Source: Chryseobacterium salipaludis
GTDB taxonomy: Bacteria; Bacteroidota; Bacteroidia; Flavobacteriales; Weeksellaceae
DNA: 64,000 nt
Assembly (NCBI RefSeq): GCF_022968825.1
Contig: NZ_JALHKS010000003.1
Span: forward strand, 248,001-312,000
Direction: 5' to 3'
The notes beneath the pieces were generated by a model, which saw only the letters and a list, made by a program, of their open reading frames with translations, was not told the origin of the DNA and made no database searches. The position numbers and the translations under genes were made by a program. Positions 1-8,349 of the stretch are shown here, in pieces; position 1 is the stretch's first letter, and every line of letters starts with the position of its first letter.

Positions 1-1269
1 GAAAATGCTGACGGCACGCTACTGAATCAATATCGAACAGATTCCCTTTCCGCTCGCGAACAAAACACCTATGTGCAGATTGACAGTGTCGGCCAGAAAT
101 ACAAACTCGATCAGAAAGCCGGAATCATCTCTAAACTGCTGAAAGGAAAAGTACGTTTCGGCAAAGTTGATTTTGATGTGCTGCAGTTAGTGAAATACAA
201 TAAATATGAAGGGCTTCGGCTCGGCGCCGGCGTTAAAACCAATGAAAAGTTCAGCAGATATATTTCGCCGGATGCCTATGTAGGTTATGGTTTTCACGAC
301 CACCGCTGGAAAGGCGGTGCGGGTATAGATGTGCGAACCACGCTCCGAAGGAATGCTTTTTTCCGCGCAGAATATTACAATGATGTGGATGCGGCCGGCC
401 GCTTCAATGAAGATCTGTGGAATGTGAAAATGCGCATTATGAACTCTGGCGTTGATTTGAATAACAGGATGTTTTACCGCTTTTCCGGCTTTAAATTTTC
501 TTACGAAGATGACCTGACGAGTACCTTCACGGCCAAAGCAGCGATGTCAGCCAACAAGGAGTACGCCGAATTTCCCTATAACTTCCGGGAGCGCGGTAAT
601 GATTTTCACAACACTGCTTTTCAGCTGACTTTAAAGTACGCGCCGTTTTCAAAAAACATGATGACGCCGGCGGGCAAACTTACCTACGAACAGAACTATC
701 CGGAGTTTTATTTTAATTATGAACAGGCTTTTTCTGCTTTAAAGGGAAATTTTTCCTACAGCAAATTTGATGTACTGGCGCAGCATCAGTTTAAAACAAA
801 AGCAGGGCAAACGGGCGCAAGACTGTACGCCGGCATTGTTTCGGGTGACGCACCGATCTGGCATCAGTTCGCAATGAACGGCTTGAGTAACGGCAAAGGA
901 AATATCAGTTTCAACCTGACTTCATTCCTTGGTTTCGCGACCATGGAAGGAGGGAAATATTTCAATGACCGTTTTGCCGGCTATTACCTGACGCACCGTC
1001 TGCCTGTATATTTCCGTACCTTTGGCCGCAAGACTTCTAGCTTTGATCTGCTGTATAAAGGAATCATCGGCGACATGTCGCATCCGGAATACCATGATCT
1101 CAACTTTGAAAAACTGAATAAATTATATCAGGAAGCGGGTCTGGAAGTTAACAGTATTTTTGGAATACCGTTTAATCTGGGCTTTTTCTACCGTGTGGGA
1201 CCATACGCCACAGCTAACTTCAGTTCAAATTTTGCGGTCCAGCTTAAGCTTAATATTTTAGGATTTTAA
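1..1269 (+). CDS. DUF5686 family outer-membrane protein, C-terminal part (cut by window edge)
   Basis: The reading frame is open to the left window edge, so only about 420 C-terminal residues are present; the GTG at 73 is internal and not a start. The visible part alternates short aromatic-rich beta strands and turns and ends with strands finishing in Leu-Gly-Phe, typical of an outer-membrane beta barrel with a terminal aromatic residue. Order and wording of the strands resemble the C-terminal barrel of DUF5686 proteins, which in Bacteroidetes carry an N-terminal signal peptide and carboxypeptidase-like regulatory domain (expected beyond the edge). The role of the family is not established. 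It is followed with zero spacing by a 78-codon gene, suggesting co-transcription. Family call is by recognition; the barrel nature is the firmer part. Confidence 0.75.
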   Translation, partial: ENADGTLLNQYRTDSLSAREQNTYVQIDSVGQKYKLDQKAGIISKLLKGKVRFGKVDFDVLQLVKYNKYEGLRLGAGVKTNEKFSRYISPDAYVGYGFHDHRWKGGAGIDVRTTLRRNAFFRAEYYNDVDAAGRFNEDLWNVKMRIMNSGVDLNNRMFYRFSGFKFSYEDDLTSTFTAKAAMSANKEYAEFPYNFRERGNDFHNTAFQLTLKYAPFSKNMMTPAGKLTYEQNYPEFYFNYEQAFSALKGNFSYSKFDVLAQHQFKTKAGQTGARLYAGIVSGDAPIWHQFAMNGLSNGKGNISFNLTSFLGFATMEGGKYFNDRFAGYYLTHRLPVYFRTFGRKTSSFDLLYKGIIGDMSHPEYHDLNFEKLNKLYQEAGLEVNSIFGIPFNLGFFYRVGPYATANFSSNFAVQLKLNILGF

Positions 1270-1506
1270 ATGAAACCAATTCAGATTCAGGCACGTTCGT
1301 TTTTTGAAATGCTTAAAGAGAGAGATACTTCCATGTGGGAAATTTTCGCGCAACTGATTGACGGACAGCGGCGAGAACTTCTATTCTTAGACGATGAAGA
1401 CAAAATACTCTTTGCTTACGAACTGCCGGGAACGCTCGAAGAACTCAACCGCGACCGCGAAGTTTTCGCGAAAGAATATGCCGAGAAACTATCTGCTTTG
1501 AACTAG
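1270..1506 (+). CDS. small conserved hypothetical protein (78 aa)
   Basis: Starts on the base after the stop codon of the DUF5686 gene, so the two are probably one transcript. The product is 78 residues, charged and soluble, without signal peptide or membrane segment; a central D-D-E-D acidic turn and a helical C-terminal half are the only visible features. Its last 18 nt overlap the 3' end of folP on the opposite strand. No family recognised. Tight coupling to the preceding gene and uniform codon use support a real gene. Confidence 0.65.
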   Translation: MKPIQIQARSFFEMLKERDTSMWEIFAQLIDGQRRELLFLDDEDKILFAYELPGTLEELNRDREVFAKEYAEKLSALN

Positions 1507-2340
1507 GAAATCCTGAATGGTGGTCCGCGCCTGGGCCACGTCGTGTACCCGCAAAATTTTTGCACCGTTTTTCAGCAACGTGCGGTGCAGCTTTTGTGTT
1601 TCGGTATTGATTTCGGTGGTTTTTTTCCCTAAGGGTTTATAAATAAAAGATTTCCTGGAAATACCGGCAAGCACAGGATATCTTCCAAAACTCAGATAAT
1701 TCAGTTCATTAATCAGCTGATGCTGCTGCTCCACCGTTTTCCCAAATCCGAATCCGGGATCCAGTATAATGTCTTTCACACCGGCGTTCCGCAATTTTTG
1801 TATGCGCTCCGAGAAATAGAAGTTTAGGTCCAGCAGCAGATCATCGAAGGTTTTAACCTCATGCATTTTTTCATAATTCGCGTTGTTGTGCATCAGGATA
1901 TACGGCAGCCCGGTGCGTCCTGCTGCAGGTATCATCTCCTTATCGTAAAAGCCACCCGAAATGTCATTAATGATATCAATTCCCTGATCAAACCCGAATA
2001 AGACCGTGTCCGAATAAAACGTATCGAGCGAAATCAGTGTTTCCGGAAATTCTTTTTTAATTAAACTGATCAGGGTGCCGAGTCTTGCGATTTCATCTGC
2101 GGCTGTGAGTTTCTCCGCACCCGGCCGGGTGGATTGTGCACCGATATCCAGGATGTCAGCACCCTCCGTAACCATCTTTTCTGCCTGGCGTAACGCCTCT
2201 TTTTCTGAATTAAATTGCCCGCCGTCTGAAAACGAATCGGGTGTGACATTCAGGATGCCTAAAATTTTCGGTTCTTTCAAATCCAAAAGCTTACCGCGGC
2301 AATTAATTAAAAAGTTGGGAGCCGACCTTACATTTTCCAT
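1489..2340 (-). CDS. folP: dihydropteroate synthase
   Basis: Folate biosynthesis: condenses 6-hydroxymethyl-dihydropterin pyrophosphate with p-aminobenzoate; the sulfonamide target. 283 residues from the chosen ATG at 2340, usual length for the family. Visible motifs: GILNVTPDSFSDGG (about 28-41), DIGAQSTRPGAE (about 65-76), DPGFGFGKT (about 194-202), GISRKS (about 226-231) and a C-terminal RVHDV pair, covering the pterin and phosphate sites of the TIM barrel. An upstream in-frame ATG at 2379 would add 13 residues unlike the family and lies across the TATTTTTG promoter box at 2345-2352, so 2340 is preferred. Divergent from the DUF1599 gene; its 3' end overlaps the small gene on the other strand. 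Confidence 0.95.
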   Translation of the reverse strand: MENVRSAPNFLINCRGKLLDLKEPKILGILNVTPDSFSDGGQFNSEKEALRQAEKMVTEGADILDIGAQSTRPGAEKLTAADEIARLGTLISLIKKEFPETLISLDTFYSDTVLFGFDQGIDIINDISGGFYDKEMIPAAGRTGLPYILMHNNANYEKMHEVKTFDDLLLDLNFYFSERIQKLRNAGVKDIILDPGFGFGKTVEQQHQLINELNYLSFGRYPVLAGISRKSFIYKPLGKKTTEINTETQKLHRTLLKNGAKILRVHDVAQARTTIQDFLVQSR

Positions 2341-2344
2341 TTCA

Positions 2345-2352
2345 CAAAAATA
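2345..2352 (-). promoter_or_regulatory. -7 box of folP (TATTTTTG)
   Basis: Exact TAnnTTTG match 4 nt upstream of the folP ATG on the minus strand. No TTG at 17-23 nt upstream, so only half a promoter is seen. If used, the mRNA would start at or within a few nucleotides of the start codon. Confidence 0.45.
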
Positions 2353-2425
2353 GAAATAATATAAAACGATGTGCTGCAAAAATCAATTCCGTGCGGTGCC
2401 GCTCGGAAAGGCAAGTCAAAATTGT

Positions 2426-2433
2426 TATCTTTG
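2426..2433 (+). promoter_or_regulatory. -7 box of the DUF1599-DoxX operon (TATCTTTG)
   Basis: Exact TAnnTTTG match 17 nt upstream of the DUF1599 ATG at 2451. No clear TTG at the -33 position. It faces away from the folP box, making this a compact divergent promoter region of about 110 bp. Confidence 0.5.
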
Positions 2434-2450
2434 AAACGATTTACTGATCT

Positions 2451-3017
2451 ATGGACAAAACTTTACAGCAATATGACGAGGCACTGGAAATGTGCCGTTC
2501 TCTTTTTGTAAAAAAACTGCACGATTACGGCGCTTCCTTTCGTGTTTTGCGCGCGCCGTCGCTCACCGACCAGCTTTATATTAAAGTAAAAAGCTTGCGA
2601 ACCTTCCAAACCACCGGCGTTTCCAAAGTTGGTGAAAGCGAACAGGAAAATTTTATAGCCATCGTTAATTATGCGGTTATTGGTCTTATTCAATTAGAGA
2701 AAGGGGCGGCAGACGAAGTTCATGAAGATGCAGAGGAAGTAATCGGATTATATGATCAGTTTGCCGCAGAAGCCAGAAATCTGATGATTCGGAAAAACCA
2801 TGATTATGGTGAAGCCTGGCGTGAGATGCGGATCTCCTCCATCACCGATTTAATTTATCAGAAAATTCTGCGTACCAAACAGATTGAGGATAATGCCGGT
2901 GCCACACTGGTGTCCGAAGGGATTGATGCCAACTACCTCGACATGCTGAACTATGCTTTGTTTTGTCTTATTAAGATGAACGAAGATTCCGCAAACTTTA
3001 AAAATCAAACGTCATGA
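2451..3017 (+). CDS. DUF1599 domain protein with two tandem domains (188 aa)
   Basis: The protein is an internal duplication: HDYG at residues 24-27 and again at 117-120, S(L/I)TD at 37-40 and 130-133, and (V/L)NYA..... LI at about 72-81 and 166-175, an offset of 93-94 residues throughout. Each half is a mostly helical DUF1599 unit; the conserved His-Asp and the later Asn suggest a metal or phosphate site, but no activity is established. Soluble, no signal. It starts the run DUF1599-DoxX-TerB-tpiA; its TGA overlaps the ATG of the next gene (ATGA), so translation is coupled. This gene order next to folP is familiar from other Bacteroidetes (recollection). Confidence 0.85.
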   Translation: MDKTLQQYDEALEMCRSLFVKKLHDYGASFRVLRAPSLTDQLYIKVKSLRTFQTTGVSKVGESEQENFIAIVNYAVIGLIQLEKGAADEVHEDAEEVIGLYDQFAAEARNLMIRKNHDYGEAWREMRISSITDLIYQKILRTKQIEDNAGATLVSEGIDANYLDMLNYALFCLIKMNEDSANFKNQTS

Positions 3018-4102
3018 TACGCACAGTTCTCCGCATCATTGTTGGAATTATCTTCGTTGTTTCCGGCTTTGTTAAGGCAGTGGATCTGAAAGGTTTTGGT
3101 TTTAAACTGGAAGAATACTTTTCGCCGGCAGTGTTCAATCTGCCCTTCCTGGAGCCGTATGTTTTATTCTTTGCGGTGGCGGTCGTTTTTGCAGAGCTGC
3201 TCCTGGGTTTACTGCTGATTTTTAGATTGCAGCTGAAAGCTACTTTGACTTTATTGATCGCACTGTGCATCTTTTTTGGCTTTCTGACTTTTTATTCGGC
3301 ATACTATAACGTGGTCACAGATTGCGGCTGTTTTGGGGATGCTGTATCTTTTACGCCCTGGCAGAGTTTTTTCAAAGACATGATCTTGCTCGCTGCCCTG
3401 CTTCTTTTATCATTTTTATACAGACGAAAATCTGAAACGCTGCCGCGCCGAAAAACGCCGGCAGTTATGGCGGTACTTGCTTTGATGCTTATCTTCAGCA
3501 GTATTATGGTTTGGGGAATTAAAAAGGAACCTCTTATTGACTTTCGGGATTATAAAGTAGGTACTAATCTGCTCAAAGAACAGCAGAAAATTGCGGCAGA
3601 TCCGGCGGAGTATAAAACGTTTTACGCTGTCAAAAATAAACAATCCGGCGAAACACGAAACATCGGCCAGGATGAATATATTAACGATAAAAGCTACTGG
3701 CAGGAAGGTTCACCGTGGGAAATTCAGGAAAATGAAACGATTACTAAGGTTGTAAAGAAAGGCTATCAGTCCGAGATTGCCAAGTTTGCACCGGAAGATG
3801 CAAATGGCCAGAACATGACTTTAAAAATTCTGAATGCACCGAGAGCAGTTTTAATTTTGTCTTATAACCCGAAAGAGGCCGACTCAGACGTTCTGCGGGC
3901 TGCGGAAGCAAAAGCTGCCTCGGAAACCGGCACTGCCGCTTACGGAATCTCCACCAGAACTAATCTATTCACAAAAATCCCCAATACCGTAATGGACGGC
4001 ACGGCGCTGAAAACCATTGCCCGGAGCAATCCGGCGGTGCTCATTCTGGAAAACGGCACGATAGTGGCTAAGCTGCCGGCGCTGGATTATATTAACCTTT
4101 AA
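3014..4102 (+). CDS. BT_3928-type DoxX/MauE-like membrane protein
   Basis: 362 residues. The first 165 hold five hydrophobic helices of the DoxX/MauE type, with the sequence DCGCFGD at about 103-109 between helices, a Cys pair typical of this group and suggestive of thiol redox. The remaining roughly 200 residues are hydrophilic and contain no Cys pair, with a thioredoxin-fold flavour near the end (ILENGTIVAKL) but no CxxC. Such two-part proteins are named BT_3928 family; the role is not known. Translation is coupled to the DUF1599 gene by an ATGA overlap, and a TerB-like gene follows after 12 nt. Confidence 0.8.
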   Translation: MIRTVLRIIVGIIFVVSGFVKAVDLKGFGFKLEEYFSPAVFNLPFLEPYVLFFAVAVVFAELLLGLLLIFRLQLKATLTLLIALCIFFGFLTFYSAYYNVVTDCGCFGDAVSFTPWQSFFKDMILLAALLLLSFLYRRKSETLPRRKTPAVMAVLALMLIFSSIMVWGIKKEPLIDFRDYKVGTNLLKEQQKIAADPAEYKTFYAVKNKQSGETRNIGQDEYINDKSYWQEGSPWEIQENETITKVVKKGYQSEIAKFAPEDANGQNMTLKILNAPRAVLILSYNPKEADSDVLRAAEAKAASETGTAAYGISTRTNLFTKIPNTVMDGTALKTIARSNPAVLILENGTIVAKLPALDYINL

Positions 4103-4114
4103 AAAAAATTAAAC

Positions 4115-4477
4115 ATGAATACTGAACAGAAAAAATCGAATAAATCAATTGCCGGATACCATTTACTGATGTTACTTTCTGCCGTCGATGGCGAGGTTGC
4201 GCCTGAAGAAGGATTGATGATCCGCGAATATCTGGCAGAAGAATTTCCATTTAAAATGGACCTGGATGACGAACTGGATGTCATCGCCTCTTTACAACCT
4301 GAAGAATGGGCGCCGCATTTTGAGTTTCACGCCAAATGTTTCCTGGATGATTCAACCGAAGAAGAACGGCTGTCTTTCCAGCAGTTTGCCAAGTCCCTGA
4401 TCAAAGCAGATGAGACAGTATCTGATGATGAACATTCCTATTACACCACACTGAAAAAAATCTGGAACCTGAAATAA
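4115..4477 (+). CDS. TerB-like acidic helical protein (120 aa)
   Basis: Small acidic, all-helical protein with the pattern LMLLSAVDGEVAPEE near residue 17-31 and KADETVSDDEH near 100-110. These repeated D-G/E-x-(V/I)-x-x-(E/D)-E signatures mark the TerB/DjlA-type fold that binds divalent metal. Cytoplasmic, no signal. Lies 12 nt after the DoxX-like gene and 13 nt before tpiA, so part of the same transcription unit. Tellurite resistance should not be inferred: no terC, terD or terZ gene is nearby. Function unknown. Confidence 0.7.
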   Translation: MNTEQKKSNKSIAGYHLLMLLSAVDGEVAPEEGLMIREYLAEEFPFKMDLDDELDVIASLQPEEWAPHFEFHAKCFLDDSTEEERLSFQQFAKSLIKADETVSDDEHSYYTTLKKIWNLK

Positions 4478-4490
4478 TAAATTAATCAAC

Positions 4491-5252
4491 ATGAGAAGAA
4501 AAATCGTTGCCGGTAACTGGAAAATGAATAAAGATGTAATTGAAGCGCAGCAGTTGATGCTTCAGTTACTGCATTACCGCAAGGAAAATCCGGGACATTG
4601 CGAAATCTGGATTGCACCGCCGGCATTATATCTTTTAATGGCGAAGGACGTATTCTCGCTCCGCGAAGTGGGAATTTTTGCGCAGGAAGTCAGCGCATAT
4701 GAGGAAGGCGCCTACACCGGTGAGATTTCTGCCGGCATGCTGGAATCTATCGGCGCCAATGGTGCTTTGGTCGGCCATTCAGAAAGACGCCTCTACCACG
4801 GCGAAACGGATGAAAAGTGTGCACTGAAAGTGAAGATTTGCTTAAGAAAAGGCCTCACGCCCATTTACTGCAATGGTGAAACACTCGAACAACGCCGCGC
4901 CGGAAATCATCTGGATGTCGTAAAACAGCAGACGGAAACGGCTCTTTTTGGTTTAACGGCCGAAGAAATTAAAAATGTTGTTATCGCGTATGAACCTGTT
5001 TGGGCGATTGGAACCGGGGAAACGGCAACGCCGGAGCAGGCACAGGAAATTCATAAGGCCATCCGCGATCTGATTGCCGATAAATACGGAAAAGACGTTG
5101 CAGAAGAAATCTCCATCCTCTATGGTGGTTCGGTGAAACCGGGCAACGCAAAGGAAATTTTCTCTCAGCCTGATATTGATGGCGGACTCATCGGTGGCGC
5201 AGCCCTTAATATTTCGGACTTCTCAAAAATTATTGAAGGAATCGAAGGATAA
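4491..5252 (+). CDS. tpiA: triosephosphate isomerase
   Basis: Glycolysis/gluconeogenesis: interconverts dihydroxyacetone phosphate and glyceraldehyde 3-phosphate. 253 residues, normal length. Active-site residues are in place: Lys11 in GNWKMN, His96 in VGHSERR, Glu168 in AYEPVWAIGTG, and the phosphate-binding GGSVKPGN near 212-219. Last gene of the run beginning with the DUF1599 gene and followed by a strong hairpin terminator at 5275. Confidence 0.97.
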   Translation: MRRKIVAGNWKMNKDVIEAQQLMLQLLHYRKENPGHCEIWIAPPALYLLMAKDVFSLREVGIFAQEVSAYEEGAYTGEISAGMLESIGANGALVGHSERRLYHGETDEKCALKVKICLRKGLTPIYCNGETLEQRRAGNHLDVVKQQTETALFGLTAEEIKNVVIAYEPVWAIGTGETATPEQAQEIHKAIRDLIADKYGKDVAEEISILYGGSVKPGNAKEIFSQPDIDGGLIGGAALNISDFSKIIEGIEG

Positions 5253-5274
5253 AATTTGAACGATATACATCTAA

Positions 5275-5310
5275 AAGCCGGCGCAAAATAGTTTACGCCG
5301 GCTTCTTTTA
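5275..5310 (+). terminator. Rho-independent terminator after tpiA
   Basis: Perfect 9-bp stem AAGCCGGCG / CGCCGGCTT (5275-5283, 5296-5304) with a 12-nt loop followed by TCTTTTA. Lies between convergent tpiA and clpP and could serve both strands. Confidence 0.85.
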
Positions 5311-5327
5311 TATGAAAGAAAAGTTTA

Positions 5328-6011
5328 TTATTTCTCTGTTTTTCTTTCCAGAACTTCATCCACCATACCGTATTCTTTCGCTTCACCAGACGTCATCCAG
5401 TAGTCACGGTCCGAAGATTTTTCTACCCAGTCATAAGTCTGGCCGGAATGATGTGCGATAATATCGTACAATTCCTTTTTCAGTTTCAGCATTTCGCGCA
5501 GGTTAATTTCCATGTCAGACGCTACTCCCTGGGCACCACCGCTGGGCTGATGAATCATCACACGCGAATGCTTCAACGCTGAACGTTTCCCCTTCTCTCC
5601 TGCTACCAGCAGCACTGCGCCCATGGAAGCTGCCATGCCGGTACAGATTGTCGCTACATCCGGTTTAATAATTTGCATCGTATCATAAATACCCAAACCT
5701 GCATACACAGATCCGCCGGGTGAATTAATATAAATCTGAATATCCTTGGACGCATCAGAACTTTCCAGGAACAGCAATTGCGCGGTCACGATGTTGGCTA
5801 CCTGATCATCAATTCCGGTTCCCAAAAAAATAATGCGGTCCATCATAAGTCGCGAGAAAACGTCCATTTGCGCAACGTTCATTCGGCGTTCTTCCATAAT
5901 ATAGGGTGTCAGGTTGGTCGGCCCAAGCATTCCCATATACTGATCTGTCGCCAGGCCACTGTTACCCATGTGTTTTACAGAGAAATCTCTGAATTCTTTT
6001 TTTATATCCAT
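5328..6011 (-). CDS. clpP: ATP-dependent Clp protease proteolytic subunit
   Basis: Serine protease that forms the double heptameric chamber and degrades proteins fed by ClpX/ClpC. 227 residues. Catalytic triad visible as Ser129 in GMAASMGA, His154 in MIHQPSG and Asp203 in DRDYWM; the oxyanion GGSV lies at 99-102. The N-terminus is about 25 residues longer than the E. coli protein, consistent with the propeptide/axial loop of Bacteroidetes ClpP. Stands 25 nt downstream of dnaG on the same strand, so probably co-transcribed. No clpX in the window. Confidence 0.96.
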   Translation of the reverse strand: MDIKKEFRDFSVKHMGNSGLATDQYMGMLGPTNLTPYIMEERRMNVAQMDVFSRLMMDRIIFLGTGIDDQVANIVTAQLLFLESSDASKDIQIYINSPGGSVYAGLGIYDTMQIIKPDVATICTGMAASMGAVLLVAGEKGKRSALKHSRVMIHQPSGGAQGVASDMEINLREMLKLKKELYDIIAHHSGQTYDWVEKSSDRDYWMTSGEAKEYGMVDEVLERKTEK

Positions 6012-6036
6012 CTTGAATTTTTTTCTGCAATTCTTT

Positions 6037-8010
6037 TTACAATTTCTGTTCCTTAAAAAAACTATGCCCTTTTGTCAGTTGGCGGCTGAGTTTGCGGTTG
6101 ATTTCGTTCAGCAAAGTCTTCAGCACCATAATCATTTTGAGTGTCTCGTTGTATTGCTCTTCCTGATCCTGGCATTCCTGCAACTGCTGCACTTTTTCAT
6201 AAATGAGTTTTTCGATATAATGACTTTTATGGATCAGCATATCATCTTCGATCTCGGCTTCCAGTTTATCGCCAGGGCTGGGCGGGAAGATATTATTGCG
6301 TGCCCAGTCACCCAGCGGATTATCTTCCATGATTGCACTCGAGACTTTGGACACCACCTGCTCATCCATCAGGGTCAGAAAGAAATTACTGCCGATAATG
6401 GTGTTTTCCTGTAATCCTTTTTTAAGCTCATCGATGATGACCTGGTTGACCGGCGACTGCACCGGATAATCATCTTCTTCCAGATGCCGCACAATCTCTT
6501 CGATTACGGTCGTTTGGTACGGCTGATCTTCCGCATCTTTGCGGTTGAGCACTCGGTCACCGTAGTTGAGCATATGCTTCACCAGTTTCTCCTCCAGTTC
6601 CAATAAAGGATTGAGGGTCTGGATCGCTTCCGGTGCCACCACTTCCATTTTAGGTTTCGGCGCGGCTGGCTGGGCAGACGGCCCGGGCTGTTGCTGATGA
6701 ATCTGCTTCTGCACATTCAGTTCATTAAACAGCGTTTGTTCCGAAAGATCAAACTTGGTAGCCACTTCTTTCAGGTACACTTCCTGTTTCAGGACATTGG
6801 CAACGGCCGCGACGGATTTCACAATATCCCGGATCGCCTCCGCTTTTTTTATCGGATCAGCACCGGCATCTTTGAGCAGAATAGCTGCTTTAAAATCAAT
6901 AAAATCCTGCGCCTGCTCGGCGATAAATTTCTCCACATATTCCTGTGGATGTGCGCGTACAAAAGAATCAGGATCATGGCCTTCCGGAAAGAGCAGGATG
7001 CGGATATTCATTTCGGAAGCCAGCAGCATATCGATACTCCGGAAACTGGCCTTAATACCGGCGGGGTCACCGTCAAAAAGAATGGTTACATTCTCCGTGA
7101 GCCGTTTGATAAGTTTAATCTGTTCCTGCGTCAGTGCTGTTCCTGAACTGGCCACCACGTTTTCAATACCGTTTTGGTGCAGCGCCACGACATCCATATA
7201 GCCTTCGACGAGCAAACAGACATTTTGCTTACTGATCGCCTGCTTGCTCTGATTTAGACCATATAAAACATTGGATTTATGATAAATTTCCGTTTCGGGG
7301 GAGTTCAGATATTTCGCGGCCTTCACGTTGCTCTTCAATATTCTGGCTCCAAAACCGAGCACCCTGCCGGAAAAACTGAGTATCGGAAAAATAACACGCT
7401 CCCGAAAACGGTCCACTCCGTCAGGACTGTATTCTGTGAATATGCTGAGTCCGGATTTTTCCAGGATTTCTTTGCTGTAGCCTTTCTCCAGCGCGTAGGC
7501 CGTAAAGGCATTGCGCTGCTCGGGCGAATATCCCAACTGAAATTTCTTTATAATATCATCCCGCAGTTCGCGCTCCCGAAAATAAGCATAGCCGATCGTC
7601 TGCCCTTCTTGTGTTTCAAAAAGCTGCTGCTGAAAAAAATCGTTGGCAACTTCGTGGATTTTGTACAGCAGATCGCGGCCGGTTTGTGCCTGCTTTTCAT
7701 CATCGGTGAAGTCGCGTTTAATTTCGTCGATTTCAATTCCATACTTTTTTGCCGCGTGGCGCAGCGCTTCCGGATAGGTGAAATTCTCGATTTCCATTAA
7801 GAAAGAAATGGCCGTACCTCCTTTGCCGGAAGAAAAATCCTTCCAGATCTGCTTGCTGGGTGACACTACGAAACTCGGAGTCTTCTCATCATGGAACGGA
7901 CTCAGGCCCTTGTAATTACTGCCGGCACGTTTTAGTTGCACATATTCGCCGATGATTTCTTCTACCCGAATGGCTGAAAAAATCTTGTCAATGGTTTCTT
8001 TTGAAATCAT
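6037..8010 (-). CDS. dnaG: DNA primase
   Basis: Synthesises RNA primers at the replication fork with DnaB. 657 residues. Layout: N-terminal zinc-finger-type domain (1-100), RNA polymerase core with TOPRIM motifs EGYMD (269-273) and DGDPAG (313-318), a Pro/Gln-rich linker near 445-460 and a helical C-terminal helicase-binding domain. The odd part is the zinc domain: the usual C-P-F-H and C-x2-C ligands read S37-P-F-H40 and D58-F-S-S61, so three of four zinc ligands are gone while the surrounding EKTPSF and GKGG stay. I recall flavobacterial primases sharing this. No strong promoter box upstream (TACATTTA near 8017). clpP follows. Confidence 0.95.
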   Translation of the reverse strand: MISKETIDKIFSAIRVEEIIGEYVQLKRAGSNYKGLSPFHDEKTPSFVVSPSKQIWKDFSSGKGGTAISFLMEIENFTYPEALRHAAKKYGIEIDEIKRDFTDDEKQAQTGRDLLYKIHEVANDFFQQQLFETQEGQTIGYAYFRERELRDDIIKKFQLGYSPEQRNAFTAYALEKGYSKEILEKSGLSIFTEYSPDGVDRFRERVIFPILSFSGRVLGFGARILKSNVKAAKYLNSPETEIYHKSNVLYGLNQSKQAISKQNVCLLVEGYMDVVALHQNGIENVVASSGTALTQEQIKLIKRLTENVTILFDGDPAGIKASFRSIDMLLASEMNIRILLFPEGHDPDSFVRAHPQEYVEKFIAEQAQDFIDFKAAILLKDAGADPIKKAEAIRDIVKSVAAVANVLKQEVYLKEVATKFDLSEQTLFNELNVQKQIHQQQPGPSAQPAAPKPKMEVVAPEAIQTLNPLLELEEKLVKHMLNYGDRVLNRKDAEDQPYQTTVIEEIVRHLEEDDYPVQSPVNQVIIDELKKGLQENTIIGSNFFLTLMDEQVVSKVSSAIMEDNPLGDWARNNIFPPSPGDKLEAEIEDDMLIHKSHYIEKLIYEKVQQLQECQDQEEQYNETLKMIMVLKTLLNEINRKLSRQLTKGHSFFKEQKL

Positions 8011-8104
8011 GCCGTAAATGTACTGATTATTGCCAAGTCATTTAAAATTTTGGGCGTTTCCCGCCGGAGGAATAGCTGAAATGAGAAAGAAGGTAATCAG
8101 CCGG

Positions 8105-8176
8105 CGGGCCGGGCTTTTCATTGCAAGTCCTCGCCTCCTGCGTCGGCTGCGGGCTTTTCATTGCAATCCCTAACGC
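8105..8176. repeat. hairpin-core intergenic repeat, copy B
   Basis: Contains an exact 16-bp direct repeat, GGGCTTTTCATTGCAA at 8111-8126 and 8151-8166, around a CTCCTGCGTCGGC core. Its ends and core align with the element at 29678-29747 (shared GCCGGGCT...TGCAA at one end, CTCCTG-GTCG in the middle and ATCCCT---GCGG at the other end). Confidence 0.65.
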
Positions 8177-8316
8177 GGGGGAACGCCGCCGTTGTAAGAA
8201 ACGTGCAAACGGGAAAATTTCGAACAACATCATTTACAGTACGAACAGCATATAACTAAGCGCAAATCAAGCAGAAGTTTCGGCGCTCGCTGCGCTCGCG
8301 CCTCCAAAATTTTCTC

Positions 8317-8324
8317 TACATTTG
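8317..8324 (+). promoter_or_regulatory. -7 box of iaaA-tsaE (TACATTTG)
   Basis: Exact TAnnTTTG match 25 nt upstream of the ATG at 8350; no TTG at the -33 position. Confidence 0.45.
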
Positions 8325-8349
8325 AGCAGCTATTTTTTACCCCTTTATC

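Larger units (their letters stand above)
8011..8349. other. gene-free region with a hairpin-core repeat and the iaaA promoter
   Basis: No credible gene. Holds a G+C-rich repeat element (8105-8176), a second G+C-rich stretch GCGCTCGCTGCGCTCGCGCC at 8283-8302, and a TACATTTG box at 8317-8324 for the next gene. A 63-codon minus-strand frame here (8042-8233) is just the repeat read through. Confidence 0.7.

Noticed and set aside
73-75. GTG at 73 as a real start for the DUF5686 gene
   Set aside because: The frame stays open to the window edge and the protein lacks a signal peptide from this codon; the gene clearly begins outside the window.
4115-4477. Tellurite-resistance locus suggested by the TerB-like gene
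   Set aside because: No terC, terD, terZ or terE genes nearby; TerB-like domains occur in many other settings.
8042-8233. 63-codon minus-strand frame upstream of dnaG
   Set aside because: It is the G+C-rich hairpin repeat read through; no promoter, no family, repetitive composition.
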